From NCBI RefSeq assembly GCF_018812025.1, contig NC_063062.1:1035754-1099753 (forward strand): a DNA stretch of 64,000 bases. Reading direction: 5' to 3'. This DNA is from Megalobrama amblycephala (lineage: Eukaryota > Chordata > Actinopteri > Cypriniformes > Xenocyprididae). The notes under the pieces were generated by a model. That model was not told the DNA's origin and did no database searches. It saw only the letters and a program-made list of their open reading frames with translations. Positions 1-12,305 of this stretch are shown here, piece after piece. Each line of letters starts with the position of its first letter. Positions within the stretch are counted from its first letter, which is position 1. Made by a program: the position numbers and the translations under genes.

Positions 1-60
<60 letters not shown>
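1..60. repeat. (CA)n microsatellite at window edge
   Basis: Thirty CA units; continues left of the window. Confidence 0.98.
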
Positions 61-66
<6 letters not shown>

Positions 67-246
67 TTCATTCACAAGCAAGAGATGATTTTTCACTTTA
101 CAAAATTTTTAAAGCTTCCTCAGAAAAATAATAAAAATTGGTAAATCTTGGTAAAAAAAAAAAAAAAAAAGGTCCAAAAACAAATTTCAACGTCAATTAC
201 AGTATAAACATGCCAAAAGTTTTCTGTAAGTGTCAGGTTTAGGGTC

Positions 247-755
247 ACTACCATTCAAAAGTTTGGGGTCAGCAATTTTTTTTAAAGGAATTAATACTTT
301 TCTTCAGCAATGACACATTAAATTGATCAAAAATGACAGCAAAGACGTTTATAATGTTACAAAACAAATTATATTTCAAATAAATGCAGTTCTTTTTAAC
401 TTTCTGTTCATCAAATAATTCTGAAAAATAAAATGCATCACAGTTTCCACACAAATCTGAAGCAGCACAACTGTTTTCAACATTGATAATCAGAAATGTT
501 TCTTGAGCATCAAATCAGCATATTAGAATGATTTCTGAAGGATCATGTGACACTGAAGACTGGAGTAACGATGCTGAAAATTCAGCTTTGATCACAGGAA
601 TAAATTACATTTTTCAATATATTCACATAGAAAACACTTATTTTAAATTGTAAAAATATTTCACTATTTTTTACTGTAATTTTGATCAAATAAATGCAGC
701 TTTGGTGAGAATAAGAGACCATTTAAAAAATATTTTAAAAAATCTGTATTTTTGC
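247..755. mobile_element. TTCAAAAGTTTGGGG palindromic MITE copy
   Basis: Begins CACTACCATTCAAAAGTTTG. Core GATCATGTGACACTGAAGAC then TGCTGAAAATTCAGC. The right part reads CAAATAAATGCAGCTTTGGT. This is the most frequent repeat family of the window. Confidence 0.85.
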
Positions 756-3205
756 TCAGCATCTGATTGACATCAACAAGAAACATCAATGCAAACGCGC
801 TTTCAGAGAAATGATTGACCAGAGACGTGCTTTGGTGATTTAATTTAGTTGTTTTTCAGCAGTAACTTCAGGAGAACGTGCTTGTCATTCTCATAAATAA
901 CTCTGTAAACAGAACAAGATTAAACATTCAGCAGAAGAGTGACAGCCATATTTAATTGCAGTACGAACGTGTTTACGGCAAACAAACCCATGTGTGTGTG
1001 TGTGTGTATCTGTCAGCAGAGCTTCTCTCTCTCTCTCTTTGCAGTGGCACATCTGTCAGTTTGATGAAAGTTCACCAGCGTCCGTGTTGATCCAGGTCCT
1101 CCATCATTCTGAGATATGGCTGGAGCCGGACAGCTTCAGCTTTGGGACACTATGAGCGTGTGTGTTTGGCTAAATGTTTTTCCTTTCTGAAGCCGTTCAC
1201 GTGTGCCGTTTGCCCTCTCACTTCCTCAGTGTCTGTAATCTCACTGCAGACTCTTTCAATCTCTCAGGGCAGGTGCTTTGAATCGTTCTTAAGTTCCCGA
1301 CATGTCATTCATCTGCCGTGATTTCTCAGTCTGAGCGGGTTTATTAGATTCTTCTCTCACTTTTTCAAGATAAACAAGCCCGTTTCTAAAAGCCGAAGCT
1401 AAACTGTACTAGTTAGTAGAGCAAAAACAACTCAATTTTTACATCTAGTGTGCCCTTAATTGTAAAAAAAAAAAAAAGGGTGCTTAATTTTATTTAATGA
1501 TCTCCAAGGCTGCATTTATTTGATCAAAAATATGGTAAAAATTTTGAAATATTATTGCAATTTAAAATAAGTGTTTTCTAAGTAAATATATTGTAAAATG
1601 TAATTTATATCATGTGATCAAAGCTGAATTTTCAGCATCATTGCTCCAGTCTTCAGTGTCACATGATCCTTCAGAAATCATTCTAATATGACGATTTGCT
1701 GCTCAAGAAACATTTATGATTATTATCAATGTTAAAAACATTCATATTTTTGTGGAAACTGTGATACATATAACCGCCATAAATCTAGCGTGCTTAATTG
1801 TATTGAATGTGCACTTGTAGTGTACTTCAAATCTTAAAAGTATATTTTAAAAACTGCACTTGCAGAATATGTAATATTAATGAAATAAAAGGCCACTTAA
1901 GTGGACTTAAAGAGAGTCACTTTCATAACTATGTTTCTTAACACACTTTGTAATAATGTCAAATGAAAGGTTTTAAGTTTTACTTTAAAGTACATTTTAA
2001 ATCATTATGTTTTAATAATCTTTTGTCATGCTTTAAAAAAGTTCTTATTTTGATGTTCACTAACATACTATGTAAAGTACTTGATTATAATAATTGCTTA
2101 TATTATATTATATTATTTTATATTATACTGGTTTTATTACTCTATTACATTTAGAGTTAATATATTTTAAATTTACTAAATTTTAACTTCATTACAAGTG
2201 TGTGATTACAAATATTAAAATGCATTACATACAAGTTTCAATAGATTTTAGATCATCTTAGATGCTTCTCAGTACGTTCAGCATTAAACTTTAACCATAT
2301 TTCAAAGAAAATAGAAATAATTATGAAATTACATAAAGTGGGTCAAAAAAGCACTCTTAAGTTTAACTAATTGCATTTAGTATAAATTTAAACTATAATA
2401 TATTTAATTGCAGCGAACATGCGATTACGTGTGAAAACATTCAATTTACACTTAATTATATTACATTAAAGTATATTTTCTTCTTTTTTAAAGTATGCAA
2501 ATTTGTACTTCCTTTCACAAGGGTGTTCCGAGAAGTTGTTTAGCATGTTTATTTCTTATTATAAACCAGGTGTGGTTGGTTGTTTGGTTGTTAGCCTGCA
2601 GTGATGATTCCAGGCAGTTATCAGATCATAGTGTTGTGTCATACAGACAGGGTTACTGTATCATTCACACAATAATGAGTCAGCTGACAGGAGTGTCACG
2701 TTCAAATCATTTCGGAAAAGAGAAAACACCCTTTTCATCAACATCCGCCCAACCGGGCTGAGACGGGAAACCTGTTCAGGAGCGGTTTGAGCGGCACTCG
2801 CTCTCGAGGTCATGAGGTCACTGATGCAACGGTTTCATACTGATAATTGGAGAAGCACACTGCAAAAAATCCTTAAAACAAAACATATTTGCCTAAAAGC
2901 TCAATTGTAAGAAAAGGAATAAGACTTGTTTCTGAATCATTATTGTACCTTAATACCATTTTTTTCTTAATATTTAGCAAAAAATAAAGAGATGCATGCT
3001 TAAAATAAGCAATTTGACTGGTAAAAAATCTGGCAAAAAAGGAACATACATTAACCAAAAGTCAATAACAATTTGAAAACACTTCTGTAAGGGTCAGGTT
3101 TAGGGTCAAGTGTAGAAAATATGATTTTAAGTTCCTCATTTGTAAGGCTGTGAGATAAAAGCGTCTGCTAAATAAATAAATGTGAATATTAAAATCAATA
3201 GAAGT
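756..3205. other. kctd15 last intron in view: no gene seen
   Basis: Apart from the MITE at 1495, this is AT-rich single-copy-looking sequence with a short CT run near 1024-1038. A SINE-like tail (AAAAGCGTCTGCTAAATAAA) lies near 3156. I looked for the final kctd15 exon here and did not find it. Confidence 0.5.
1495..1775. mobile_element. TTCAAAAGTTTGGGG-family MITE, partial, opposite orientation
   Basis: CCAAGGCTGCATTTATTTGA through TTCAGTGTCACATGATCCTT to TGTGGAAACTGTGATACAT; ends missing. Confidence 0.8.
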
Positions 3206-3402
3206 CAATGATAGCATTCAAAGGTTTGGGGTCAGTACGTTTTTTTTTTTGTTTGTTTGTTTTTTTTAAAGAAATTAATATTTTTATTCATCAAGGACGC
3301 ATTAAATTGATCAAAATTGACAGTAAAGACATTTATAATGTTACAAAATATTCTATTTCAGACAAAAGCTGTTCTTTTGAACTTTTTGAAGAATCCAGAA
3401 AG
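3206..3402. mobile_element. TTCAAAAGTTTGGGG-family MITE, left part (interrupted)
   Basis: Starts ATAGCATTCAAAGGTTTGGG, then the family's internal text (GACAGTAAAGACATTTATAA) until the AACCCAGC insertion at 3403. A short continuation follows at 3909-3930. Confidence 0.75.
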
Positions 3403-3908
3403 TACACTCCAAAATTCCGGGTTAAAAACAACCCAAGTTTGGTTGAAAATGAACAAACCCAGCGGTTGGGTTAAATGTTTGACCAACCTGCTGGGCAGTT
3501 TTATTTAACCCAAATATTGTTTAAAAATGACTATATGTCTGGCTTAAAATGAACCCAAAATATGTTGTAAATTAAAAATAAGACACATAATTACTGGAGG
3601 CAACAATAAGGTGAACATTTATTAATAAGCAATTTAATAAATGTTGATTGTTTAATTATTATTCCTTAAACTTAATAATAAATGCTCATTTATTAAACAT
3701 TAATATATGTTAATTTCCAACATATTTTGGGTTCATTTTAAGCAAGAAATACAGTAATATTTAAGCAATAGTTGAGATAAATAAAACTACCCAGCAGGAT
3801 GGGCAAACATTTAACCCAATCGCTGGGTTAAAACAACCCAATCGCTGGGTTTGTCCATTTTCAACACAACTTGCGTTGTTTTTAACCCAGCCTTTTTTTT
3901 AGAGTGTA
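3403..3908. mobile_element. AACCCAGC palindromic MITE, unexpanded copy nested in another MITE
   Basis: 506 bp with termini TACACTCC…AGAGTGTA. Inner motifs are AACCCAGCGGTTGGGTTAAA on the left and AACCCAATCGCTGGGTT on the right. It splits a TTCAAAAGTTTGGGG-type element: GAATCCAGAAAG on the left and ATGTATCATGGTTTCC on the right join to that family's normal sequence. Confidence 0.8.
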
Positions 3909-4328
3909 ATGTATCATGGTTTCCCAGCTCATTTAAGCTTATTGGGCTCCTTAAGCAATATTATTTAAATAGAATAGAATAGAAATAGAATAGTAATAGA
4001 ATATTTAAAAAACATTACTGGAAAACAAGACAAAAATACTAACGAAGAAAAATGTTTTTTTTTTTTTTTTTGCATTGCATTGCATTGGATTAAGTGTAAA
4101 TGTGGAGATGTGGAGTGGACACATGAGCTCCGCTCCGAACCCTAGTGAGCTGCCTACATAGACAGCACTTTTAAGACATCATAGGCGGGTTCCAGATGTG
4201 ACGGCTGTTTCAAAACGCATTCAGCAACATTACTCTGTCTCATTCACCGAAATCTAAAGCAGCATGACATGCATCCTTTATCACTAAAGCAATCAATGCA
4301 TTGTGACAAGATCAAAATGATTCAAGAT

Positions 4329-4603
4329 CCCAGCTAACAGGGAACGTTCTGGCAAGGTCTTTAATAATGTTCTCCAAACGTTGACACAAAAATGTTATCT
4401 GTACATCGTTCATAGAACTTTTTTGTTCCGGAAACATTTTAGTTGGATGTTCCTCTAATAGTTTTTAAATGTTACTGCTTGTTTTAGAATGTTCAGAGAA
4501 AATTCAAAAGTAACAATCTCATGTTTGAAAAATGGAATGTTCCCTTAACATTTGAATAACCAAGAAAAAACATACTTAGAACGTTCTTTGTCAGCTAGGA
4601 TGG
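4329..4603. mobile_element. AGCTAACAGGGAACGTTCT palindromic MITE copy
   Basis: CAGCTAACAGGGAACGTTCT at the left and AGAACGTTCTTTGTCAGCT at the right, with internal TGTTC/GAACA-rich text. A second copy lies at 16385-16806. Confidence 0.78.
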
Positions 4604-5852
4604 TGGACGAGAAAAAGTTGATTGTAAATGTATTTCATTCATTACTGAGAAGGAATAACGTTTGTGTGTTTATGGTTACGTTTCTGCATATTAGTGCATT
4701 GCATCATTCGTTTAGCAGCACAGTCGAGTGTCTCTCGCGGCCTTTGTGTGAGCAGCTCTGATTAAAGGAGACGCATGCTTAAAGTTTCTGAGTTCATGCT
4801 AAATACCAGCTTCAGCAAGAAACAGATAAATGAGCTTCAGTCGGAAACAAAAAGACCTGCTTCATCAGTTCACAGAAATCAACTAGTTTTAGAAAAGAAA
4901 TAGAGCTTGAGCGAGCAAACAAAGAGAGGGCAGCCTCAGCAGCAGACAGAGAGGGACACGCTCTTACTGGAGACGCAGAGAGAAAATGTTGTGTTAGTTG
5001 ATGCAGCCAATTAATTATATTGCAAGCCATTTAGAAATCTATAAAAGAAGCATAAAGGGGTTGAGGCTGTTTGAGAAAGTGTAAGTATGGTATTAAAAAA
5101 TGCAATACGTGTATTTTCAACCGCTCTGGGCGTTGTTACGTTGGAGTCTTTTTTAAAAGGGAAGAGCTGTGTCTTAAAAAGGAGAAACGTGTAAATTATG
5201 CATTTCATTTTCTAGCCTCTCTTTTCTTCTCGCTCTTGCTTTTTGTTTTTGAGAGAGTGAAAAATTATGGCTGCACATGAAAAGGCGTTTCGTTGAGTGC
5301 TTTCCTCGACCCTGAGGGGGCGCTGTCCAGGTGTGTGTGTCAAAGTGTGTTAGTTCAAACACAGGTTGAGCCTCGTTCTCATGAATAGATGAGATGAAAT
5401 GGTATGAAAATTTCATATCACGATTATAGTGACCAAAATGATCAGGGTTATCAATATTATCAAGGTACTGTTAAAAATTGCTGGAAATGTTCAAAAAGCA
5501 CTCACTGAAATCATTTCAGCAAGTTTTGTCGAATAAAAATAGCTCATTCTGTCTGCATAAACATTAGAATAATAGCATTAAAAGCGATGGCAGGATTTTA
5601 AACGAACAAAAAATATTGGTTGGATGACATACAAAACATTTTATCTACTAGCATGCACTACATGTTCAAAGTTTTGACAAAAGAAAGTTTTATAAAATAG
5701 CTTATTTTCCATCTATCGGTGAAAATTTACAACAAAAATTTGACGGATTTTCGCACTGGAAATGTAAATCTACTCTCTGTCAGTAGGTGGCGCTTATGGA
5801 ACAGCAGAAATGGAGCTGTTTCCCTGGTAACCGCTGTAAACAAAGCTGTCAG
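4604..5852. other. Intronic sequence without recognised feature
   Basis: No exon-like splice-bounded frame on either strand. Short frames around 4812-5416 have no family similarity that I recognise. Confidence 0.45.
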
Positions 5853-6013
5853 TGTTGCCAAGTCTGCGGTTTTCCCGCGGAATCTGGCTACTTTTACACC
5901 GTTGCCGTGGGTTGTTTTTGTAGTCCGAGGGTTGAAGCGACATATCATGGGAATGCAATTCTTTCCCCACGGAATGCGATTTTTCACCCTGGAATGCGAT
6001 ATGGCTAGTTTTG
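5853..6013 (+). repeat. Dispersed repeat (GTTGCCAAGTCTGCGGTTTT), partial
   Basis: Shares GTTGCC(A)AGTC…GGCTACTTT(T/A)ACAC and CGTTGCCGTGGGTTGTTTTT with 13944-14178, which ends AACCTGGCAACCCTA. The 3' part was lost or displaced at the hAT-like insertion. Confidence 0.65.
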
Positions 6014-6021
6014 GTAGGGAC

Positions 6022-6638
6022 CAGTGTTGTAGTCGAGACCAGCTCATTCGAGTCCGAGTCAAGACCGAGTTCAGAGTATGTTGAGTCCGAGTCGAGACCG
6101 AGAGTTAGACACGCGAGGCGTCTAATCTTTCTGGGGAACAGACATGATAAATGTGAGGTGACAAAAGAAAGAACGATTCTGATCTGGAGGTGAGGTGAAC
6201 TAACAGACCCTGCTAAGCAATCAATCATTTTTTACTCATAATTTGGCCTTCGTGGCTGTATTAGCCTATAGTTTATTTTTTATTACAAATGTGATAAACG
6301 TTTGCGCAATTAGTATGTGTTTTCAATTATATGCTGCTGAAATGAATGAAATGATTCAAAAAAGATTTGTTCATTTTCCTCATTTTCAAAGATCTGAGTC
6401 AGTAAAATTATCCGAATTCCTGCTGCCTTTGCACTAATGTTAGTCTCAAGTCATCACCAATCATTGGACGTGTCAACCAAACATCAATTTACAGAAATAA
6501 TAACATACAGTAATAATCATGAAATATTTTGAATGGGACTCGAGTGGACTCGGGAATGAGTCAATTCCGACTCAAAAGTCCATGACAAGACCAAGACCAT
6601 TACAATATGGAGTCAGAGTCTCGAGTACTACAACACTG
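6022..6638. mobile_element. hAT-like non-autonomous element, 617 bp, 8-bp target duplication
   Basis: Termini CAGTGTTGTAGTCGAGAC and GTACTACAACACTG form an inverted pair. Flanks GTAGGGAC (6014-6021) and GTAGAGAC (6639-6646) match at 7 of 8 bases. An 8-bp duplication and CAGTG-type ends fit the hAT superfamily. Inside are CGAGTCCGAGTC-type repeats and no transposase frame. Confidence 0.72.
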
Positions 6639-6646
6639 GTAGAGAC

Positions 6647-7204
6647 TACAACAAACTTCTTCCTGGGTCGGTGACATCACTAACCCTAAAATTTACATAA
6701 ACCCCGCCCCCAAGAACACACAACAAAGGGGGCGGGGCCATGTTGGGCTGCTTTAGAGAAGAGGAAAAGTTGTTGTTTTACACCAGACTGCTTCACAAAC
6801 GAACGCTGGATTTGCACAAAAGATGAACATGACGGCACATGCTAGTGGATGAGTTGAATCAACTCCACAGCAACTACATCAATTTATCCACTAACCATTC
6901 AGAAACGTCTAAAAGTTGTAACTTCTTCCTGAGTCTCTCCATCAGTGTCGACTCCGGTTTGAACAATGTAAGGCTGAACACTTTCGTCATTTTACTGCGT
7001 GAGATTCTCCAGCTTTGTTGTTGTTGAGCTGTTAAAGCTCCGCCCTCTTCTGGAAAGCGGAGCTCATTTGCATTTTTTTTGTGTGTGTCTCAAAGGGACA
7101 CACACAAAAATGGCGTGTTTTTGCTCACACCCAAATAGGGGCAAATTTGACAAGCTATAATAAATGATCTGTGGGGGATTTTGAGCTGAAACATGCAGGA
7201 ATAA
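6647..7204 (-). repeat. Dispersed cyprinid-type repeat (GGCGGAGCTTTAACAGCTCA)
   Basis: Minus-strand match to 31212-31496: AAGCTGGAGAATCTCACGC, GGCGGAGCTTTAACAGCTCA and CCACAGATCATTTATTATAG are shared. Its end lies 87 bp from the kctd15 exon 3 donor. Confidence 0.75.
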
Positions 7205-7290
7205 AGCGACCTGAATGAAATCACCCGCATGATGTCTGAAGCAGATAAGCGCAGCGCCGTGAACCGCTGTAGACCAGATAATCTCATTAC

Positions 7291-7596
7291 CTGCACTGAG
7301 TTCAGTCTGCAGTAGCCGTTCAGGGGGAAGCGGATGACGTGGGTCGGGTCCTGGTTCCAGCCAGCGTTGACCGAATTACACATGACGTCACCGGTCTCGG
7401 GGAAGATCTCCTCGATGAGAACTTTCTCCCCGCTGAGGGCGATCCGCTCGCCGAGGTCAGGGGTCACACGGACGACCAGGCAGTCGCAGGGCTGCGCCAG
7501 ACGTCTCTGCTCCCGCTCCTGCTTCCACCGCTCCAGCTCCTTGATCATGGGTGTCAGCTGGTAATAGCGCGCCTCCTCGTACAGGAGATTGAAGTC
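7291..7596 (-). CDS. kctd15: kctd15 coding exon (third coding exon, C-terminal half of BTB-linked core)
   Basis: This exon encodes 102 residues (about 104-205 of the protein) from [12 protein letters not shown] to the last residues LNSVQ. It is bounded by a pyrimidine-rich acceptor ending in TTCAG and a CAG|GTAATG donor, with phase 0 at both ends. The segments [15 protein letters not shown] and [18 protein letters not shown] are hallmarks of the KCTD1/KCTD15 pair. The residues [19 protein letters not shown] match KCTD15 rather than KCTD1, which has EAKYFQLQPM. KCTD15 is a BTB-domain oligomeric nuclear/cytoplasmic protein that inhibits AP-2 (TFAP2A) transactivation and limits neural crest formation. 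The final exon (CGGGVDSSQFSEYVL region in the family) was not found between 1 and 7290 and should lie left of the window. Reading beyond the donor gives intron translation, not protein. Confidence 0.96.
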
Positions 7597-7735
7597 CTGA
7601 ACAGAGACACAGATGGACACATGAGGAACATCAGTATTTTTGTCTTGTTGACCAGTAAAATATATTTTAAAACTAGATACATTTACTTAAGATGTAGATA
7701 TTTATGAATAATATATATATATTTATAATTAGTGA

Positions 7736-8196
7736 TTTTTTTTAAAGGAAACTAATACTTTTATTCAGCATTAAATCATTGAAAGTGACAATAAAGACAT
7801 TTATAATGTTACAAAAGATTGTATTTCAAATAAATGTTGTTCTTTCTGTTAACTTTTTATTCGTCAAAGGATCCTGAAAAATAAAATGCATCACAGTTTC
7901 CACAAAAATATGAATCAGCACAACTTCATATACATTAATAATAATCAGAAATGTTTCTTAAACAGCAAATCATCATATTAGAATGATTTCTGAAGGATCA
8001 TGTGACACTGAAGACTGGAGTAATGATGCTGAAAATTCAGCTTTGATCACAGAAATAAATTATTTTTAGAAAACATATTACATAGAAAACAGCTATTTTA
8101 AATTGTAAAAATATTTACATTTTTTACTGTATTTTTTAAAAATCAAATTAATACAGACTTGGTGAGCAGAAGAAGAAACTTTTGAATGGTAGTGTA
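7736..8196. mobile_element. TTCAAAAGTTTGGGG-family MITE copy
   Basis: Core GATCATGTGACACTGAAGAC at about 7998 and right terminus AACTTTTGAATGGTAGTGTA at 8177-8196. The left terminus is eroded. It lies just upstream of the kctd15 exon 3 acceptor. Confidence 0.83.
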
Positions 8197-9798
8197 CATT
8201 AACTGTTGATTTTAGAGAATATATCTTCTGTTTTTTCTCTCTTATTTCAAAAATTTTACTAGATTTATGATTAAAACTAATTTTTAAAGAAAAGAGATAC
8301 AGTCATTTGAATTTGATGGAAATAATTATTCACAAAAGAAAGAAATCAGAATGATCTCCAACAGGTGCAGGATCAAAACAAAAGCTATGAAATCCACACA
8401 CTGTTTATAATAACAATAATAATGTTTAATTGATGGAAACGTTGCTGTTCAACAGGTTCAGGCCACATCCGCAAAATGCAGTGAAACCCTACACTTTTAG
8501 GTTAAAAATACAAAATAATTATTCTTAAAGATTAATATACTGTCTTTTCAGTGGACAATAAATATATACAAGACGTCTTTGTAAATAAAAGTGTTGTTTG
8601 CCCATGCAACATTCAAGTTTAGTATCTAGAAATGTAATAATTATCACACTGAGCAATAGTTAAAATATACAAAATAATTCTTTTATAGAGATAATTACAC
8701 AGTCTTTTCAATGGATGTTTATGCTTTCTAAATAAAACACGAGTCACCAACTACAGGTATGAGAGAAGGTGATGCTATTAGTGCCGCTAATAAAAAAACA
8801 AATAAGTACATAAATAAAACCCAATAAAAGAATGAATCTTTAAAAAGCAGCGAGACTGGAGGTATCAGCGCGGCCCGCGGGGCAACAGTCAAGACGTTTG
8901 GCAGGATCTCATGTGCTCGTTGGAGCCCGTCAGTGATGGACCTCGAGGCTTCAGCGTTTCTTTATCCAGGCAGACAACAGCAGACTGCCAAACTCTCTCC
9001 CTCTCTCTCTTTCTCTCGGGGATCTTGCCAGGGGTTTTTTGCCCCTTTCGGTTTTTCCTTAATTTCCCACAAGTCCAGATGGTACTATTCTTCCTCGTGT
9101 CTCCATCACGGGAGGAGCTGAGGTGTGGATGAGGGAGGAAATGATTCGAGTTCAACTGAGGATATGGTTTACGCAGAGTAATCTGCATAAAGATTGATAT
9201 AAACAGTCATGAACTGCACACAGCCTGAATGGTAACTAAACTACATGACTAATTGTATATGCGGTTTCTTTGCAGAAAACAGACAGAGAGGGATCAACCG
9301 TATGGCACAGTAATAAAAGTCTTGTTTATATCGTTGCATTATCGTGCAGCTCTCTATATACAGTTGGATATTTAGTATATTCAACTTTTTTTCACGTACA
9401 TAAAGTATACTCACATAAAGTGATATATGAACTGCTTGATTGAGTCCAGCTCTTTATATAAACTTTGATACATTAATATATCCCAACTATATCCCAAGCA
9501 GATCTCAACTGCTTGATTGTTTATATTGTAAAAGTAAACCATATCACACAGATCTAAATATAAAGTTGGATATAGAAGTATGTCATCAAGTTGTGTAAAG
9601 CAATATATATACTATATAGCAAATCTCAACTGCTTGATTGCTTGTATCGTCACAAAATGTAAAATATATTATTTATCGCCCAGCTCTAATCTGCTAAATG
9701 TGACTGTGAGGTATGAAGATATTAAGATATTATAAACATTAACATCATTTTCTGTAAAGCTGCTGTGAAACAATGTGTGCTGTGAAAAGCGGCATACG
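8197..9798. other. Intronic sequence with retroposon-like tail
   Basis: GGGGATCTTGCCAGGGGTTT and TTTTTCCTTAATTTCCCAC near 9017-9070, and GTAAAGCTGCTGTGAAACAA near 9756, resemble a dispersed fish repeat. A similar tail (GTAAAGCTGCTTTGAAACAA) is at 13316. Between them, AT-rich text with repeated CTCAACTGCTTGATTG (9503, 9624). Confidence 0.4.
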
Positions 9799-12305
9799 TT
9801 CAAAATGCATGCAATCCATTGCAATAAAGGCTTTAAAAAATAACTTTAGATTGTTCGAAAATATTGTAAGTGGGCATTATAAGGGGAAAATGTATGGTTA
9901 TTTAATATAAGCTTTAAAAAAGTAATTTTTCATTTTTTTGAAATTATTGTAAGGGGACATTATAAGGGGAAAATATATATGAAAGTATATATAACTGGTC
10001 AAGACGCCTCTAACCTCCATACGTGGATGGTTATTCAATATAAGCTTTAAAAAATACATTTTCATTGTTTGAAATCATTGTAAGTTGACATTATAAGCAC
10101 TGTAAACCCTAACGCTTAAAATAATTAATTGGTTTGACAAACTTAAATTAGGACAAACTTAAATTAAACAAATTAGTACTTTTATGAATATTTAGCACTT
10201 TTTTTTCTTTCAAGTTCACAGAACTTATATATTTTAAGTAAACTGAACAGTTTCATTGTTTTGAGTTTTATGAACTCATTTCTTTTAATTTAGATGAACT
10301 AAAACTGGGCTGGGATTTCTATTTCCCAGCATGTTTTGCCCATGGCACTTGAAAGGGAGAGTAAATGCTAAAATTAAGTGTTATATAATGTTTTTTTGCG
10401 GAAGCCTTTTGAATTTCTTAACTTAAAAATTTTGATGCAACTGAACTTATTCGGATTTACAGTGAGGGAAAATGTATATGAAAGTATATATAACTTTGGT
10501 TGGGAGTCGGGACACGTCTCTAACCTCCATATATGAATGGTTAAAGCACTATACAAAAAAAATTTGACTTGAAAGATTGACTTACGGCAATCAGTTTCGC
10601 GTGTCACATTTCAGCACTAATCTAAGCAGAATATGTTCAAAATGCCTGCAATCCATTGCAGTATAAACTTTAAAAAATAACTTTAGATTGTTGGAAAATA
10701 TTGTAAGTGGGCATTATAAGGGGAAAATGTATATGAAAGTATATATAACTGGTCAAGACGCCTCTAACCTCCATACGTGGATGGTTATTCAATATAAGCT
10801 TTAAAAAAATACATTTTCATTGTTTGAAATTATTGTAAGTTGATATTATAAGCACTGTAAACCATAACGCTCAAAACGCTCAAAACGCTGGGTTTGAGTA
10901 GGACAAACTTAAATTAAACAAATTAGTTCAGTCAAATTGACTTTTATGAGTATTTAGCACTTTGTTTTCTTTCAAGTTCACAGAACTTATATATTTAAGG
11001 TAAACGGTTTCATTGTTTTGAGTTTTATGAACTCATTTCTTTTAATTTAGATGAACTAAAACTGGGCTTTGATTTCTATTTCCCAGCATGTTTTGCCCAT
11101 GGCACTCGAAAGGAAGAGTAAATGCTATAATTAAGTGTTATATAATGTTTTTTTGCGGACTCCCTTTGAATTTCTTAACTTAATAATTTTGATGCAACTG
11201 ATTGCCTCAAATTTTTTGAGTTTTGCCAACTTATTCAGATTTACAGTGAGGGAAAAATGTATATGAAAGTATATATAACTTTGGTTGGGAGTCGGGACAC
11301 GTCTCTAACCTCCATATATGAATGGTTAAAACACTTTACAAAAAAATTTAGACTTGAAAAATTGACTTACGGCAATCAGTGTCGCATGTCACATTTCAGC
11401 ACTAATCCAAGCAGAAAATATGTTCAAAATGCATGCAATCCATTGCAATAAAGGCTTTAAAAAATAACTTTAGATTGTTGTAAAAATATTGTAAGTGGGC
11501 ATTATAAGGTGAAAATGTATATGAAAGTATATATAACTGGTCAAGACGCCTCTAACCTCCATACGTGGATGGTTATTCAATATAAGCTTTAAAAAATACA
11601 TTTTCATTGTTTCATATCATTGTAAGTTGACATTATAAGCACTGCAAACCATAACGCTCAAAATAATTAATTGGTTTGAGTAGGACAAACTTAAATTAAA
11701 CAAATTAGTTCAGTCAAATTGACTAGTATTTAGCACTTTCTTTTCTTTTAATTTCACAGAACTTATATATTTTAAGTAAACTGAACGGTTTCATTGTTTG
11801 AGTTTTATGAACTAATTTCTTTTAATTTAGATGAACTAAAACTGGGCTGGGATTTCTATTTTCCAACATGTTTTGCCCATGGCACTCGAAAGGGAGAGTA
11901 AATGCTAAAATGAAGTGTTATATAATGTTTTTTTTTTTTGCGGACGCCCTTTCTGAATTTCTTAATTTAAAAATTTTGAGGCAAATGAACTTATTCGGAT
12001 TTACAGTTAGGGAAAAATGTATATGAAAGTATATATAACTTTGTTTGGGAGTCGGGACACGTCTCTAACCTCCATATATGAATGGTTAAAACAGTATACA
12101 AAAGAATTTTGACTTGAAAAATTGATTTACGGCATTTCACATTTCAGCACTAATCCAAGCAGAAAATGTTCAATATGCATGCAATCCATTGCAGTATAAA
12201 CTTCAAAAAACTTTAGATTGATCAAAAACATTATATGGGAAAAATGTATATGAAAATACATAACTTTGATTGGGACACATCTCTAACCTCCATATGTGGA
12301 TAGTT
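9799..12305 (+). repeat. Tandem repeat of about 0.75-0.84 kb, three and a bit copies
   Basis: The marker GCAATCCATTGCA followed by TAACTTTAGATTGTT begins near 9806, 10645, 11434 and (diverged) 12179. Each unit contains two related half-units: TCAAGACGCCTCTAACCTCC followed by ATACGTGGATGG, and GGGACACGTCTCTAACCTCC followed by ATATATGAATGG. All copies are in the same orientation. In kctd15 intron, no coding frame. Confidence 0.85.

Noticed and set aside
5719..6228. Overlapping frames of 111-144 residues
   Set aside because: They span the border of two repeats including the hAT-like element; no protein family recognised.
1..7290. Search for the last kctd15 exon
   Set aside because: No minus-strand sequence encoding the expected C-terminal motif was seen; it probably lies left of the window.
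7334..7707. Plus-strand frames across the kctd15 exon
   Set aside because: Antisense shadows of a strongly conserved exon.
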